From Pycnococcus provasolii (lineage: Eukaryota; Chlorophyta; Pseudoscourfieldiophyceae; Pseudoscourfieldiales), in contig CP150564.1 in NCBI GenBank assembly GCA_049487715.1, positions 124,001 through 188,000 of the forward strand: a stretch of 64,000 nucleotides of DNA, in the 5' to 3' direction. Positions 55,322-64,000 of the stretch are shown in pieces. The position numbers and the translations under genes were made by a program. Within the stretch, counting starts at the first letter, position 1, and each line of letters begins with the position of its first letter. The notes beneath the pieces were generated by a model that saw only the letters and a program-made list of their open reading frames with translations, did no database searches and had not been told where the DNA came from.

Positions 55322-58300
55322 ATGTCCGCCGTCCCTCTTTCGGCACCTGCTTTATTGTCGTCGTCACCGTCACCGTCCTGTGGCGTTGGTTCGTTTTGGG
55401 ATTTGACAGTCCTTCCACCTGCCACTCCTGGGTGGTTCTTCAGACGCACACCCACCATCTCTTTACATGAGAATGCGTCCGCGTCGCCTCCCACTTCAGA
55501 ATCCACCTCAGCTTCAGCCTTGGCATCACAATGTCGTGCGCCAATCCACACTAGCAGCGCGTCCTCAGCAGTAGCAAGGACGCAGTCAGCGGCGTCCTCG
55601 TCGTGCGTTTTGCCAGGCTCGGCAGCGGCGTCAGCGTCGACGTCTACGCCGCGCAAGGGCACGGCGCCAACTACAGCGGCACCAAATTCGCCAGAGACTG
55701 CTCGTGCTGATGGGGGGCCAAGAAACGACAAAGCAGAAAGAGCAGCCTTGTCACCACGAATGAACAAAACGTCATCCTCGAAAAACTTAGCCAGCGGCGT
55801 GTTCTCCGTCCCTGGGCCGAACGAGTGGGTGCGCTTCTGCGCGAGAGACTGCCTCGCACTCGAGGCGGCGTATCGCCTTCACGAGTCTGACATCGTGCAA
55901 GCGTGGTGGAACGAAGTGGCGGAGAGAACCGCACCAACGCCACAGCCACAACCGCTGCCGACGGAGAACCCGCCCGGCGAGGTGCTGCAGGAGCAGGAAC
56001 AGAACGACGACGGCGAAAATACCGAAGATGCCGCGGTGCCGCAGCTTCCACCGCCGCCGTCTATCGACACGGTCGTCGTGCGCGGTGGCCTGTACGAGGT
56101 GGACGTGTTTGCTGGAACGTGCAGTCCGCGCTACTGGGACGGACCGGCACATAGCGTTCTGCGCTCGACGTGGTTTGCGCAGCCCAGTCCTAGCGTGCCA
56201 CGCATCCCACTCCCTCAGCCTCTCTGCGAAACGCTCGAGGCTGCCTACACTACCCAGCCTTGGCGACCGGCGGCGCGCAAGGCTTCCTTTCAGCCTGACG
56301 GCACGTTCGGCGCACGCATCGACCTGTGCGAAAGTGCGATGGCGGTCGATCCTGGACCAGCAGGCGGATCTCCGTACACCGCCGCTCTCTTCTGCAATCC
56401 CGCTGAGGCTTACCTCTGCCGAGATGCCTCCATCGGCGAGCGAATCAAGGGCGCGCTCGGCGCGCACAAGGCAACGCCCGGCTTACCTCTCATCCGAGGC
56501 TTTGTGCCTCCTCCTCCTCCTCCGAGCATGGCTAACGATGCAAGCGCAAGCGCTGCCGCAAATCCTGGAATTCTGCAAGTGCCTTCGACGCCGCCGAGAT
56601 CGAGAACGCCTTCCGAAGCTGACGCTCCTCCCCCGCCGACGACGACGTCGACGCTGGCGCAGCCGCCCGCGAGCCTGGAGGATGCGTCTCGCGAGGCGAT
56701 GGAGCACCTCTGCGGCACGCATATCCCGAGCCACCTCATTTTCGCCGTTCATGGCATCGGGCAGATGATGAAGGGAAATGACATCGAGGAGTCCGCGAAC
56801 GAGCTGCGTAGTGGCTTGCATAAGCAGTGGCTGGCCGAACGTGACGCGGCGTACGACGCAACGTACCGAGCGAGGAGAAAGAAGCAGCTATCCCATGCTG
56901 ACGCTGTCGCGGCTGCACTAGACGCGGCTGATCGAATTGGCCGCGTGGAGGTGCTTCCCGTGCAGTGGCGAAAGAACACTTCGCTAGAGGGGGAGTGGTT
57001 GCAGCGAATCTGCGCACCCCCGGGTGCTCGTTCGATCCGCGATGTGATCAATTCCACGGTCACAGACGTGGTTTGGTACCTGACGCCAGCATACCGTGCA
57101 CGCTTCCAGCGCTCACTTGCCACGGCCATGGCATCGCTGCACAGCAGGTTTCTTGCCGTGAATCCCTACTTTGATGGAGGGGTTAGCATCTGTGCGCACT
57201 CGCTTGGAACCGTGATCGTGCATGACGTGCTAAGTCAGCAGGTGGGCTCGGTGCGGCCGTTCAATTATGGAGAAGAGGAGACGACGACGTCGACGGAGAT
57301 TGCTGAGGAGCAGGAGCAGGAACAGGAACAGCAGAAGGCTGCTGCATCATCGCCACAAAAAGACAAAGTGGTACCTAGCAGCGTGACTGCGGAGCCGGAG
57401 GCTATTGGCCAACAGCTTCCATTCAAGTGCCGATGCTTCATTCTTCTTGGATCGCCGCTCTCATGTTTTCTAACAATGCGCGGTGGCAGAATCGGCGCAA
57501 CACTCGATGCGTCCGCACTCGCTGGAGCGCCCTTCATCGGTGCGCATGGAGGCGCGAGCTTCACCTCAGACCATGCGGGAGCCGATGCTGCTGAGGCGGC
57601 GCGCTCGTATTTATCCACGGCGCGTCCGGCGGAATGGGTGATGATGCACAGCGGGCGTATGGAGCGCGCCGACAAAGTCTGTCGCCTACCCGTGTGCACG
57701 CGCATGCTGAACGTGTACCACCCGAATGATCCAGTGGCGTATCGGATGGAGCCGCTCGTTGCATCGCAAGCAGGCTACGCGCACGAGGCTGCCGAGGCGG
57801 CTGCCGCGCGTCGATCGGTGTATGTACCATACCATAAGGGTGGCAACCGACACGTGGGCGTGAGCGTGACCGAGATGGGAGAAAGCATGTCCACGAAGAT
57901 GAACCTAACGCTTGGTGCGCTTGGCAGCTTCTTCTCAAGCCGCAAGAAGGCTCCGGGAAAGCCTTCTGAAAAAGACAAAGCCAAAGCCTCAAAGGACTCG
58001 ATCGTGGCGGCGACTGTGGCGGACGAGGCTGCGGTGGCAGCCATGGCGGCGGAATGCTCCGAGGCTGCCGAACCTTCGGAGCCACCGTCGGCTGCATTTG
58101 AGGAGGGGGCTCGGCGCGCGGAAGGTGCCGCAATGGATCGGCTAGGTGGTCGGTCGGACGCCATTGACCCCTACAAGGGCCGCCTTGACTTTGTTCTGCA
58201 GGACGCTCTCATCAACAGCGAGCTGCTTTCGGCAGCCACGGCGCACTTTGCTTATTGGGACAACCCTGACGTGGCTCGTTTCGTCCTACGTGCCGTGCAC

Positions 58301-58330
58301 CGCGTCGACTCATGTGCGTCGCTCGTGTAG
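55322..58330 (+). CDS. DDHD-domain phospholipase A1 (SGR2/PA-PLA1-like)
   Basis: 1002 residues. After a low-complexity N-terminus, a WWE-like region begins at GPNEWVRFCARDCLALEAAY. The lipase half follows with HIPSHLIFAVHGIGQMMKG and VEVLPVQWRKN, and the nucleophile motif ICAHSLGTVIVHDVLSQ (Ser ~627). KCRCFILLGSPLSCFLTMRG and NVYHPNDPVAYRMEPLV begin the DDHD domain, and the C-terminus has GRLDFVLQDALI...HFAYWDNPDVARFVLRAVH. This is the order of PA-preferring phospholipase A1 (DDHD1/2, plant SGR2). The GxSxG-type motif is A-H-S-L-G, as is normal for this family. Membrane trafficking role inferred from family. Poly-Pro and Glu/Gln inserts interrupt the core. Confidence 0.93.
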   Translation: MSAVPLSAPALLSSSPSPSCGVGSFWDLTVLPPATPGWFFRRTPTISLHENASASPPTSESTSASALASQCRAPIHTSSASSAVARTQSAASSSCVLPGSAAASASTSTPRKGTAPTTAAPNSPETARADGGPRNDKAERAALSPRMNKTSSSKNLASGVFSVPGPNEWVRFCARDCLALEAAYRLHESDIVQAWWNEVAERTAPTPQPQPLPTENPPGEVLQEQEQNDDGENTEDAAVPQLPPPPSIDTVVVRGGLYEVDVFAGTCSPRYWDGPAHSVLRSTWFAQPSPSVPRIPLPQPLCETLEAAYTTQPWRPAARKASFQPDGTFGARIDLCESAMAVDPGPAGGSPYTAALFCNPAEAYLCRDASIGERIKGALGAHKATPGLPLIRGFVPPPPPPSMANDASASAAANPGILQVPSTPPRSRTPSEADAPPPPTTTSTLAQPPASLEDASREAMEHLCGTHIPSHLIFAVHGIGQMMKGNDIEESANELRSGLHKQWLAERDAAYDATYRARRKKQLSHADAVAAALDAADRIGRVEVLPVQWRKNTSLEGEWLQRICAPPGARSIRDVINSTVTDVVWYLTPAYRARFQRSLATAMASLHSRFLAVNPYFDGGVSICAHSLGTVIVHDVLSQQVGSVRPFNYGEEETTTSTEIAEEQEQEQEQQKAAASSPQKDKVVPSSVTAEPEAIGQQLPFKCRCFILLGSPLSCFLTMRGGRIGATLDASALAGAPFIGAHGGASFTSDHAGADAAEAARSYLSTARPAEWVMMHSGRMERADKVCRLPVCTRMLNVYHPNDPVAYRMEPLVASQAGYAHEAAEAAAARRSVYVPYHKGGNRHVGVSVTEMGESMSTKMNLTLGALGSFFSSRKKAPGKPSEKDKAKASKDSIVAATVADEAAVAAMAAECSEAAEPSEPPSAAFEEGARRAEGAAMDRLGGRSDAIDPYKGRLDFVLQDALINSELLSAATAHFAYWDNPDVARFVLRAVHRVDSCASLV

Positions 58331-58380
58331 TCCTATGGAAGATTGAGAAGAGAAAAAATAAACAAAGAACTTGTAATGTA

Positions 58381-59193
58381 CTACTTATTTCGCTCAAGCC
58401 TTCCGGTGATGGGGTTGTGTCGCATTCTCGAGGCTGTGGAACCCGCGGCGTAGGAGTTGCCAGCAACGGATGACGCGTTGCACGACCACCCGCTGGGCGG
58501 CTCGTAGCTTGTGTTTGTGTCGCCTTGCAACATTGCCGCCGCAGCCGCTCTTAGCGGCGGCACGGCGGGTGCCACCGACGGTGCACGGCTGCCCGTCGAG
58601 CGCGACGTGTCGCTTTTCATCGTCCTCATTAGCTCAGCCATTTGCTGCTCGGTTGCCGTGCGCCTCGCGCGTTCCTCCGCCATTTGCGCCTCGAGTTGCT
58701 CGACACGTTTTTGGTACGCCGCCACTTCGCTGGGTGTTCCGTCGTCGGGCCCGTAGCGTTCGGTGATGGCCGTTGGCGGGTAGCTCGGCGGCGGTCCTCT
58801 TCTGCTCGGTGCTCCTGTTTGCGTCCACCACTTGGCGTGTGTTCCCACCGATACTGTGGTGAGCGCGTCGTCGGCGCCTGCACCCTCTTTCGTGCTTCGC
58901 GTTGTCGTGTCGATTCCCCGTATCGTCGGCGCCGTTTCGTCGAGGCGTGGGAGTCTCGTGGTTGCCGTTCTGAGTGTTTTCGGCTTGGCCCGTTTCGCCG
59001 CCTTGAGTTGGTCACCAAGAAACTTTTTCAGGAGCGTTTGTCTGAACGGCTCAGATTGTATGCCGTCAATGGCAAGGTCAGGATGTCCGTCGTTATTACT
59101 ATTATTATGATTATTGTTGGTGGTGTCAGCCGCCGCCGCCGCCGCCGACATACTACTACTACTCCTCTGATGTTGTTTTATTACAGGCCTCAT
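58381..59193 (-). CDS. Hypothetical protein with short coiled coil
   Basis: 270 residues from MRPVIKQHQR, or 256 from MSAAAA. Not recognised. An Ala/Asn-rich N-terminus precedes a patch that looks structured (IQSEPFRQTLLKKFLGDQLKAAKRAK), a Ser/Thr linker with HAKWWTQTGAPSRRGPPPSYPP, a coiled coil (YQKRVEQLEAQMAEERARRT and on), and the tail MRHNPITGRLERNK. The tail NPITG followed by basic residues resembles short motifs in axonemal proteins but I would not assign it on that. The stop is ~50 bp from the convergent DDHD gene. Confidence 0.65.
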   Translation of the reverse strand: MRPVIKQHQRSSSSMSAAAAAADTTNNNHNNSNNDGHPDLAIDGIQSEPFRQTLLKKFLGDQLKAAKRAKPKTLRTATTRLPRLDETAPTIRGIDTTTRSTKEGAGADDALTTVSVGTHAKWWTQTGAPSRRGPPPSYPPTAITERYGPDDGTPSEVAAYQKRVEQLEAQMAEERARRTATEQQMAELMRTMKSDTSRSTGSRAPSVAPAVPPLRAAAAAMLQGDTNTSYEPPSGWSCNASSVAGNSYAAGSTASRMRHNPITGRLERNK

Positions 59194-59995
59194 ACCCAAA
59201 ATGAAACAGAATGCTCGAGAGGGGTGTGTGATTGATGGCCGGCCTTTACCACAAGAGGAAATTCACCACAGTCCGAGGAAGAAGAAGAAGTTTGACGGAC
59301 GGACTTCTTGAGAGGTTGGCGGAGGCCGGTGTGGTGTGCAAGGTGAGGTTATTACTGACCGACTGAGTCACTGAGAACGGAATCCTTCCGCGATAATACT
59401 ATAGGGCTCATGCCTGCCTTGCCTTGCCTTGCATGGGTCCTGCTGCAAGTTCACCACATACAGTACATAGTATGACATTTCCGTGTAAACCAAGCACAGC
59501 AAAAAAGTTTGCCCGTTTTTGGTCGGCGCGAATGGTCGGCGAAAAAAAGTTTGCAGAAAGTTTTTGAAAAGTTTGGTCGTAAAAATGGTCGAGAAAAAAA
59601 AAGTTTTTGAGGATCCACTCTAGGACCAATTGGAAGCACCAGGTGGGATTTCCCTTCCCCCTCCTAGAGTGGATCCTCAAAAACTTTTTTTTTCTCGACC
59701 ATTTTTACGACCAAACTTTTCAAAAACTTTCTGCAAACTTTTTTTCGCCGACCATTCGCGCCGACCAAAAACGGGCAAACTTTTTTGCTGTGCTAGGTTT
59801 CGGTGGAAATGTCATACTACCCTAAGCCTTATGTACTGTAGTATTCGCACGAAACTTGAGTAACTTGACCATGTTGTTGGACCAGAGTGAGTGTTGCACC
59901 TCCATGTGGGTGTGGACTGTACCAATAAAGTTTTATGGCTCTCTTGACACTCTTGATCGGAAACCTTTCTCCCTCACCTTTCTCGTTTCTCCGCG
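59194..59995. promoter_or_regulatory. Upstream region of the ligand-gated channel gene
   Basis: About 800 bp, dominated by the long hairpin at 59459-59841. A short GCCTTGCCTTGCCTTGCAT run lies at 59413. No gene other than trivial frames inside the hairpin arms. Confidence 0.55.
59459..59841. repeat. Long near-perfect inverted repeat (~165-bp arms)
   Basis: Left arm about 59459-59625 and right arm about 59662-59841 are reverse complements with very few mismatches, separated by 36 bp. The right arm has a ~10-bp insertion (CCCTAAGCCT) near its outer end, and the arms keep matching beyond it (TACAGTACATA / TATGTACTGTA). The arms are A/T-homopolymer rich (AAAGTTTTTG) and contain CACTCTAGGA next to the loop. 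It is a foldback transposon/MITE or a hairpin-RNA locus. It lies 155 bp upstream of the channel gene. Confidence 0.9.
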
Positions 59996-61081
59996 ATGTC
60001 GACGACGCGCATACACGTTGATGAGTCTCCCTCGGCCTCGGGCGCAGTTGAGTTGTCTCGTGGTGCACGTCCAGTTGTGGAAGTGCAAGTTAAGGTGCTG
60101 AACCTGCGAAACATCGACGCACGAGCGGGAAGCTTTTGGGCGGACTTTTGGGTCATGTGCAGATGGACAGACGAGAACCTCGTTGGCATGACGAGGGCCG
60201 GCACCATGCACAAGTCGGAACCAGCCGGCAACCCAGGTTTGCAAAAGTGCACGAAAGACGCGTGGGATCCCTCACTGTACATGGCAAACGCCGACGACTT
60301 GACTTGTATACACTCGCAACTGGCGGTGGACATGCCGAACGACAAGCCTGACGAACCGTCGAAAGACGGAGTGGTGAAGTTCAACCTGCGCTTTCGAGGA
60401 ACCCTCTACCAGGACTTTGACTTGCGCCAGTTCCCACTGGACGTTCACAACTTGCACATTGTCGTGCGAACTCACAAACTTGCAAACAAAGTTAGGTTGG
60501 TGCAGCACACAAAGCGTGCAAAGAACGAGCTGTTGGATGCGGCAAGAACGCAGCCTGACTTCATCGTGGAAGGCGTCGACTCGTCGACTGATGAAACCAC
60601 CACGAACTTTCGAGGCACGTACTCCGAATACCATTGTCTGATAACCGTTCGGCGACACGTCGGATACTTCGTTCTCAAAATATTTGGACCCCTTTGCATC
60701 ATCCACGCAACAGCATTCTCAACCTTTGCACTCGACGCGACCGATATCGGTGGCCGTATGGGAATCGTTCTGATCATCATGCTTACCACGGTGGCATTTC
60801 TCTTCCTCGCCGAGGGAAATTTGCCAAAGCTTAGTTATCCGACGCTTGCGGATCTGTACGCTTTCGCCGTTCTTTTTCAAGAGGTTGCGCTTGGCGCCGT
60901 CGTGAGCGCATCTCCCCATTTGTCGACTTCCTCGTCGCAACTGAACAACGTCGATAAGACTGCGTGCGTCGTGCTTTTCGTTCTTTGGGTCTTAACAAAC
61001 GCGTCTGCCGTTTTCGTGGGTAGAAGTACAAGTAGTGGTAGGGTGCTTCTCGCGTCAAAGGCCATCGACAAACTTACTTAA
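59996..61081 (+). CDS. Pentameric ligand-gated ion channel (Cys-loop superfamily, Cys-less)
   Basis: 361 residues. The N-terminal beta-rich ligand domain has FWADFWVMCRWTDENL, an alignment anchor of the family, and DFDLRQFPLDVHNLHIVV, the loop after which the family is named, here without the flanking cysteines as in prokaryotic members. HVGYFVLKIFGPLCIIHAT begins M1; M2 follows (MGIVLIIMLTTVAFLFLAEG) with NLPKLSYPTLADLY leading into M3; M4 is TACVVLFVLWVLTNASAVF. No signal peptide is visible at the N-terminus, which a functional channel needs; an upstream exon may be missing or the channel may be inserted by M1. Ion selectivity cannot be read safely. Length fits GLIC/ELIC-type channels (~320). 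Confidence 0.85.
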   Translation: MSTTRIHVDESPSASGAVELSRGARPVVEVQVKVLNLRNIDARAGSFWADFWVMCRWTDENLVGMTRAGTMHKSEPAGNPGLQKCTKDAWDPSLYMANADDLTCIHSQLAVDMPNDKPDEPSKDGVVKFNLRFRGTLYQDFDLRQFPLDVHNLHIVVRTHKLANKVRLVQHTKRAKNELLDAARTQPDFIVEGVDSSTDETTTNFRGTYSEYHCLITVRRHVGYFVLKIFGPLCIIHATAFSTFALDATDIGGRMGIVLIIMLTTVAFLFLAEGNLPKLSYPTLADLYAFAVLFQEVALGAVVSASPHLSTSSSQLNNVDKTACVVLFVLWVLTNASAVFVGRSTSSGRVLLASKAIDKLT

Positions 61082-61422
61082 GGATCTATCGTAGTATTAT
61101 ACCTTATGGGTTCAATCATCAATATGTATTTGTATTTCTTACCCATTCGTGGAGAGCAACTTTTCGTCCATCCCATTCCATTCACCCATAACACGAAAGG
61201 ATGAGCAATCTTTTCTCGTCACAGAAAAGAAATAATCTCGCTCATCAATTTATCCGCACGTTTGGTACAGTAAAAATTGGCAACTCAAAAAAAAACAAAC
61301 GTTTGCTTGTTGTTCCATCCATCGTTCCGTTTTGTTGTAGTCGAGCGAGTGAGAGGGTGCCAGCGAGAAACGTCTCCCAACAACACCCAGCAGCAACTTC
61401 ACTTCACTTACTTGTTGATTCT
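61082..61422. other. Convergent intergenic region
   Basis: 341 bp between the channel gene and the CBS gene ends. CCATTCCATTCACCC near 61170-61190 is reminiscent of the CCATTCA series of the dispersed repeat but the core is absent. No gene seen. Confidence 0.45.
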
Positions 61423-61875
61423 TCACCAGAGACGGTCGCCATGCGCGACCTTGTTTTCCACACCTTCGCGCGACCACGGCCACGCCTTGGCATCCAAGGA
61501 TGCTTCGCGAGCGATGTCCCAGCTGGACACCAGTCCGACAAACGCTCCATTCGCGTCCACGACCACTGCGTGGTGCGTTTGATTCTCGTACATCAGGGTC
61601 GCGACAGCATCGCGAGTCATCTCCGGCGCGGCGTTGAGCAGATTCGTCGACATGTACAGCGCCACTTCATCCGTAAGTTTCGCACTTTTGGTCCACGCTT
61701 CGACGAGGTCAGTTTTCGTGAGGATGCCAGTCGCCGATGACGAGTCTCCCTCTGTGACGACAACCGCGCTACACTTCTCTGATAACATCGCGTCGGCAAC
61801 TCCACGAAGCGTGCAGTCTTTTCCGACGACTATGCACTTCGCTGCGGGACACATGAACCGCGACACAGGCGCCAT
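61423..61875 (-). CDS. CBS-domain pair protein
   Basis: 150 residues containing one Bateman module. CBS1: VSRFMCPAAKCIVVGKDCTLRGVADAMLSEKCSAVVVTEGD then GILTKTDLVEAW. CBS2: LYMSTNLLNAAPEMTRDAVATLMYENQTHHAVVVDANG then FVGLVSSWDIARE. Each has the G-[IL]-[LV]-[ST]-x-x-D motif that contacts adenosine ligands. Stand-alone CBS pairs (CBSX type) regulate partner enzymes by binding AMP, ATP or SAM. No transit peptide. Convergent with the channel gene; no functional link is implied. Confidence 0.92.
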   Translation of the reverse strand: MAPVSRFMCPAAKCIVVGKDCTLRGVADAMLSEKCSAVVVTEGDSSSATGILTKTDLVEAWTKSAKLTDEVALYMSTNLLNAAPEMTRDAVATLMYENQTHHAVVVDANGAFVGLVSSWDIAREASLDAKAWPWSREGVENKVAHGDRLW

Positions 61876-62583
61876 GACGAGCTCTCAAACAAAGGCTCAA
61901 GCAGAGAAGGTAGGTGGAGGATGAGATTGTGAAACACCAATCTTTGCTAACTTAAATTGTTACAAGTTGTGTCACACAAGTTGTCCAGAAGGTTCACAAT
62001 AAGGACTTGTAAAATAACTTTAGTATTGGTCACGAGGGGAGAGAGAGATCCAGTCAGCAAACCTTTTAGGGAGGTACAGGTACCGGGTAAGAATAGTGGT
62101 ATATGGGGTGGTCAAACATGCCCCTAGCTCTAACCCTAACCCTAACCCTAACCCTAACCCTAACTGCATCCCCCCCATCCAGGGGGAAACCCTAACCCAA
62201 CATCGGCACCCAATGCCCCCAGGTACTTCCTAATGCCCCCCCATGATGATGAAAAACAAACCTGAAACGTTGCCCTCTTGCCCCAAAACGGTTGCCCCAA
62301 AAACACCTTGCCCGGTGCACCTCCTTAGTGGTACACACGGTTGCCCCTCCGGCCACCTCCTTGCACACGGTTGCCCCTCCGACTCCGAGTAGGGTAGATA
62401 TTCCGAGTATGTACTTCCTCCTTGCACCTATGTACCTGATGATCACGTGGAAGTTGAACGGGGACGCGGCCGGCTCGCCCTCTACAGGTTTGGGTCAGGC
62501 ATGTGGTTGTGTCTCGGAGGAACTCTACTCGGCCTGCCCACCTGCCCTCCGGATCGGGAACGAGAAGGCCCCTGTTGTTTCTC
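61876..62583. promoter_or_regulatory. Divergent intergenic region with CCCTAA cluster
   Basis: About 710 bp. CCCTAA units cover 62130-62164 (separate entry) and another CCCTAACCC occurs near 62189. GGTTGCCCCTCC-type repeats recur at 62290-62380. No gene seen. Confidence 0.5.
62130..62164 (-). repeat. Interstitial telomere-type run (CCCTAA)5-6
   Basis: Longest uninterrupted CCCTAA run in the window. It is 255 bp upstream of the CBS gene and 420 bp upstream of the gene at 62584. Confidence 0.9.
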
Positions 62584-63222
62584 ATGAACATGAACATGAA
62601 TGGCCACGGCGGCCTTAACCTTAACGTTCGTGGTGGTGATAATAATCATAAACCTTCGTCGTCTTTTGGGGGCTTATCTTCTCGTGTCTTTTCTTTTTTC
62701 AGCACGTCCGTCTTCGTCGTAGTCTTCGTGGTTATTGTACTGGCGATCGTCGTGTTCAGTAGCAGTCTTGTGCGTCTTGCGCCACGAACACACGACGACG
62801 CACACGCGCTAGAAATACGCAAGTTTGCTATACAGGCGAAAGAAAGTAGAGACATGTACGAAAAAATTAAACAAACGCTTCTTGACAAAGAAAAAGTCAT
62901 ACGCGACCTCGAGGCGCAAGTCGCTATCGCACGGGAAGAAAGAGACCTATTCAAAGACTCGTCACGCGCGAAAGATGACCTCATACGATCAAGGCACGTG
63001 CACAAACTCGCAAACCCGCGACTCGGACGACCTGACAGCTACGAATTCCAAAAGAGAGGAAGGTACGTAGGAGAGGAAACCAGAGCAGGAAGCATCGAAA
63101 TGAGCGCAGCAGGACTTGACAGACACGAAGTCACGGGAGAGAACAGCGGAAGGAGTGCGCTGCGCAACATCCCAAAGTCGTATCGAGGGGACCGAAGTGG
63201 ACGACGGAGGTTGAGACGGTGA
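62584..63222 (+). CDS. Single-pass membrane protein with coiled coil, unknown function
   Basis: 212 residues from MNMNMNGHGG, the first ATG with coding context. One hydrophobic helix at about 40-58 (STSVFVVVFVVIVLAIVVF) followed by a basic-to-acidic turn suggests a signal anchor. A coiled coil then runs from about 72 to 130 (AIQAKESRDMYEKIKQTLLD, KEKVIRDLEAQVAIAREERD). The C-terminus is charged and ends RRRLRR. No family recognised. Confidence 0.65.
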   Translation: MNMNMNGHGGLNLNVRGGDNNHKPSSSFGGLSSRVFSFFSTSVFVVVFVVIVLAIVVFSSSLVRLAPRTHDDAHALEIRKFAIQAKESRDMYEKIKQTLLDKEKVIRDLEAQVAIAREERDLFKDSSRAKDDLIRSRHVHKLANPRLGRPDSYEFQKRGRYVGEETRAGSIEMSAAGLDRHEVTGENSGRSALRNIPKSYRGDRSGRRRLRR

Positions 63223-63371
63223 CGACGACGCATATGACTTCATGACTGCGCGCGTGATTGCTCGCGCTGACACGAAAAAGAATCAATATTTCAGACGTTT
63301 TCTAAAAATACTTTATCAACGAGTTGCATTTTTTACTTTTGTTTTTTCCTCAAAAAGATGCGGAAGCCACG

Positions 63372-64000
63372 TCAGTCCTCGTCGTAGAGGCTCGTCACGA
63401 AGCCCTTCGGCTTCGGCTTGGACATCTCCGCAGCAGCCTCGGCAGGCAAAGACTGCACCTCGTTCGTCTTAGGCGCATCGGTCGAGCTGTCTCCCGGACC
63501 CTTGAGCGACTTGAGAAGTTGGCGCTGGCTGCGGTCGTGGTGGTCGTCGTACTTAGCCTCCTCGTCGTCATCGTCGCCGTAATTGCCAAACTTCTCCTTC
63601 GGCTTCGGCCTAAGACCGCGCTTTTTGCGCTCCTCGTTCTCCTCCTCCACCTTGCGGCAGTCGTCGAACTCCTTGTTCGCGCTCTCCGACCAGTTGGTTG
63701 TTAGCTGCGTGGAGTTGCTCTGGCACATGGACTTGTTCATCGCGCGCCGGCCATCCTCGTCTTGCTTTCTGTAAATCCACTGGAACCACTTGAACAATTT
63801 CTTGTCCCCGTCCGGCTCGTCGGTGGGCTCGCCGTGGTCGCCGTACTCCTCCTCCGCAATCATCTGCCTCTCCAGAGCCTGCCACTCCTCTTGCGTCTTC
63901 AACCGCCCGATCTGGCCGCTGTAGGCCACCTGGTCCTCCGCCTTGATGGACGCGGGATTTTTCGAGCTCTCGACGCCGTGCTCTGTTCGCAGTGGCGCCT
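63372..64000 (-). CDS. SGS-domain protein (SGT1-like), 5' partial
   Basis: The frame is open to the right edge, so the N-terminus is missing. The SGS core is clear: EEWQALERQMIAEEE, then KLFKWFQWIYRKQDEDGRRAMNKSMCQSNSTQLTTNWSE, read in two parts, matching the conserved IY-x-x-x-DED-x-RRAM-x-KS-x-x-ES-x-G-x-x-L-x-TNW of SGT1. The C-terminus differs from canonical SGT1: it runs on with KEFDDCRKVEEENEERKKRG, an Asp run and LYDED. SGT1 is an HSP90/SKP1 co-chaperone; whether the missing part holds a CS or TPR domain decides that. CacyBP/SIP is the other SGS-bearing family. Confidence 0.7.
   Translation of the reverse strand, partial: APLRTEHGVESSKNPASIKAEDQVAYSGQIGRLKTQEEWQALERQMIAEEEYGDHGEPTDEPDGDKKLFKWFQWIYRKQDEDGRRAMNKSMCQSNSTQLTTNWSESANKEFDDCRKVEEENEERKKRGLRPKPKEKFGNYGDDDDEEAKYDDHHDRSQRQLLKSLKGPGDSSTDAPKTNEVQSLPAEAAAEMSKPKPKGFVTSLYDED

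Noticed and set aside
1-64000. CRISPR arrays, operons, rRNA genes, intact transposase or reverse transcriptase genes, viral genes
   Set aside because: None seen; the tandem repeats present are minisatellites, telomere-type runs or in-frame coding repeats.

Overview
The window is nuclear DNA of a photosynthetic, ciliated unicellular eukaryote, most likely a green alga. Eukaryotic markers include a 26S proteasome ATPase, GPI-anchor and N-glycan enzymes, and deoxyhypusine hydroxylase. Plastid markers are a YGGT/YlmG protein, a plastid-type transaldolase and an MFP1-like coiled-coil protein. Ciliary markers are a SHIPPO/STPGR-repeat protein and an outer-dynein-arm docking protein of the CCDC151/ODA10 type. 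Genes are dense and mostly intronless. Only two GT-AG introns could be placed, of 120 and 79 nt. The sequence is fairly GC-rich with strong codon bias, so long antisense open frames are common and are not genes. Telomere-type TTAGGG runs occur internally. I could not fix the species.

Layout. 0-4 kb: partial PP2A B'' subunit, DOHH and YGGT. 4.7-16.5 kb: SHIPPO protein, PP2C with a CaaX end, a coiled-coil protein with an apparent dynein-type microtubule-binding domain, WDR70 and an unassigned coiled-coil protein. 16.8-20.3 kb: a degenerate F1-ATPase-alpha-like protein and glucose-6-phosphate 1-epimerase. 21-28.5 kb: MFP1-like protein with perfect 28-residue repeats, GnT-I, PIG-C and an ankyrin protein. 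29-38.7 kb: TPR protein, GT8 glycosyltransferase, a frameshifted methyltransferase, PLAC8, a plastid-type unknown and an FG-GAP membrane protein. 39.5-48.7 kb: ODA10-like protein, a second protein with the dynein-type domain and a spliced coiled-coil gene. 50-64 kb: RPT1, ABC1 kinase, transaldolase, DDHD phospholipase, a pentameric ligand-gated channel, CBS protein, a membrane coiled-coil protein and a partial SGS-domain (SGT1-like) protein.

The genes do not form one pathway. Cilium-related genes are nevertheless over-represented, and the ODA10-like gene and the second dynein-domain gene are convergent with only 24 bp between their stops.

The most unusual observations are: two non-motor proteins that seem to carry orphan dynein stalk-tip domains; a short repeat family found four times, always sense-oriented just after a stop codon; TTAGGG/CCCTAA runs that sit in 5' flanks; a roughly 380-bp near-perfect hairpin upstream of the ion-channel gene; and a ~44-bp element shared by the upstream regions of two coiled-coil genes.
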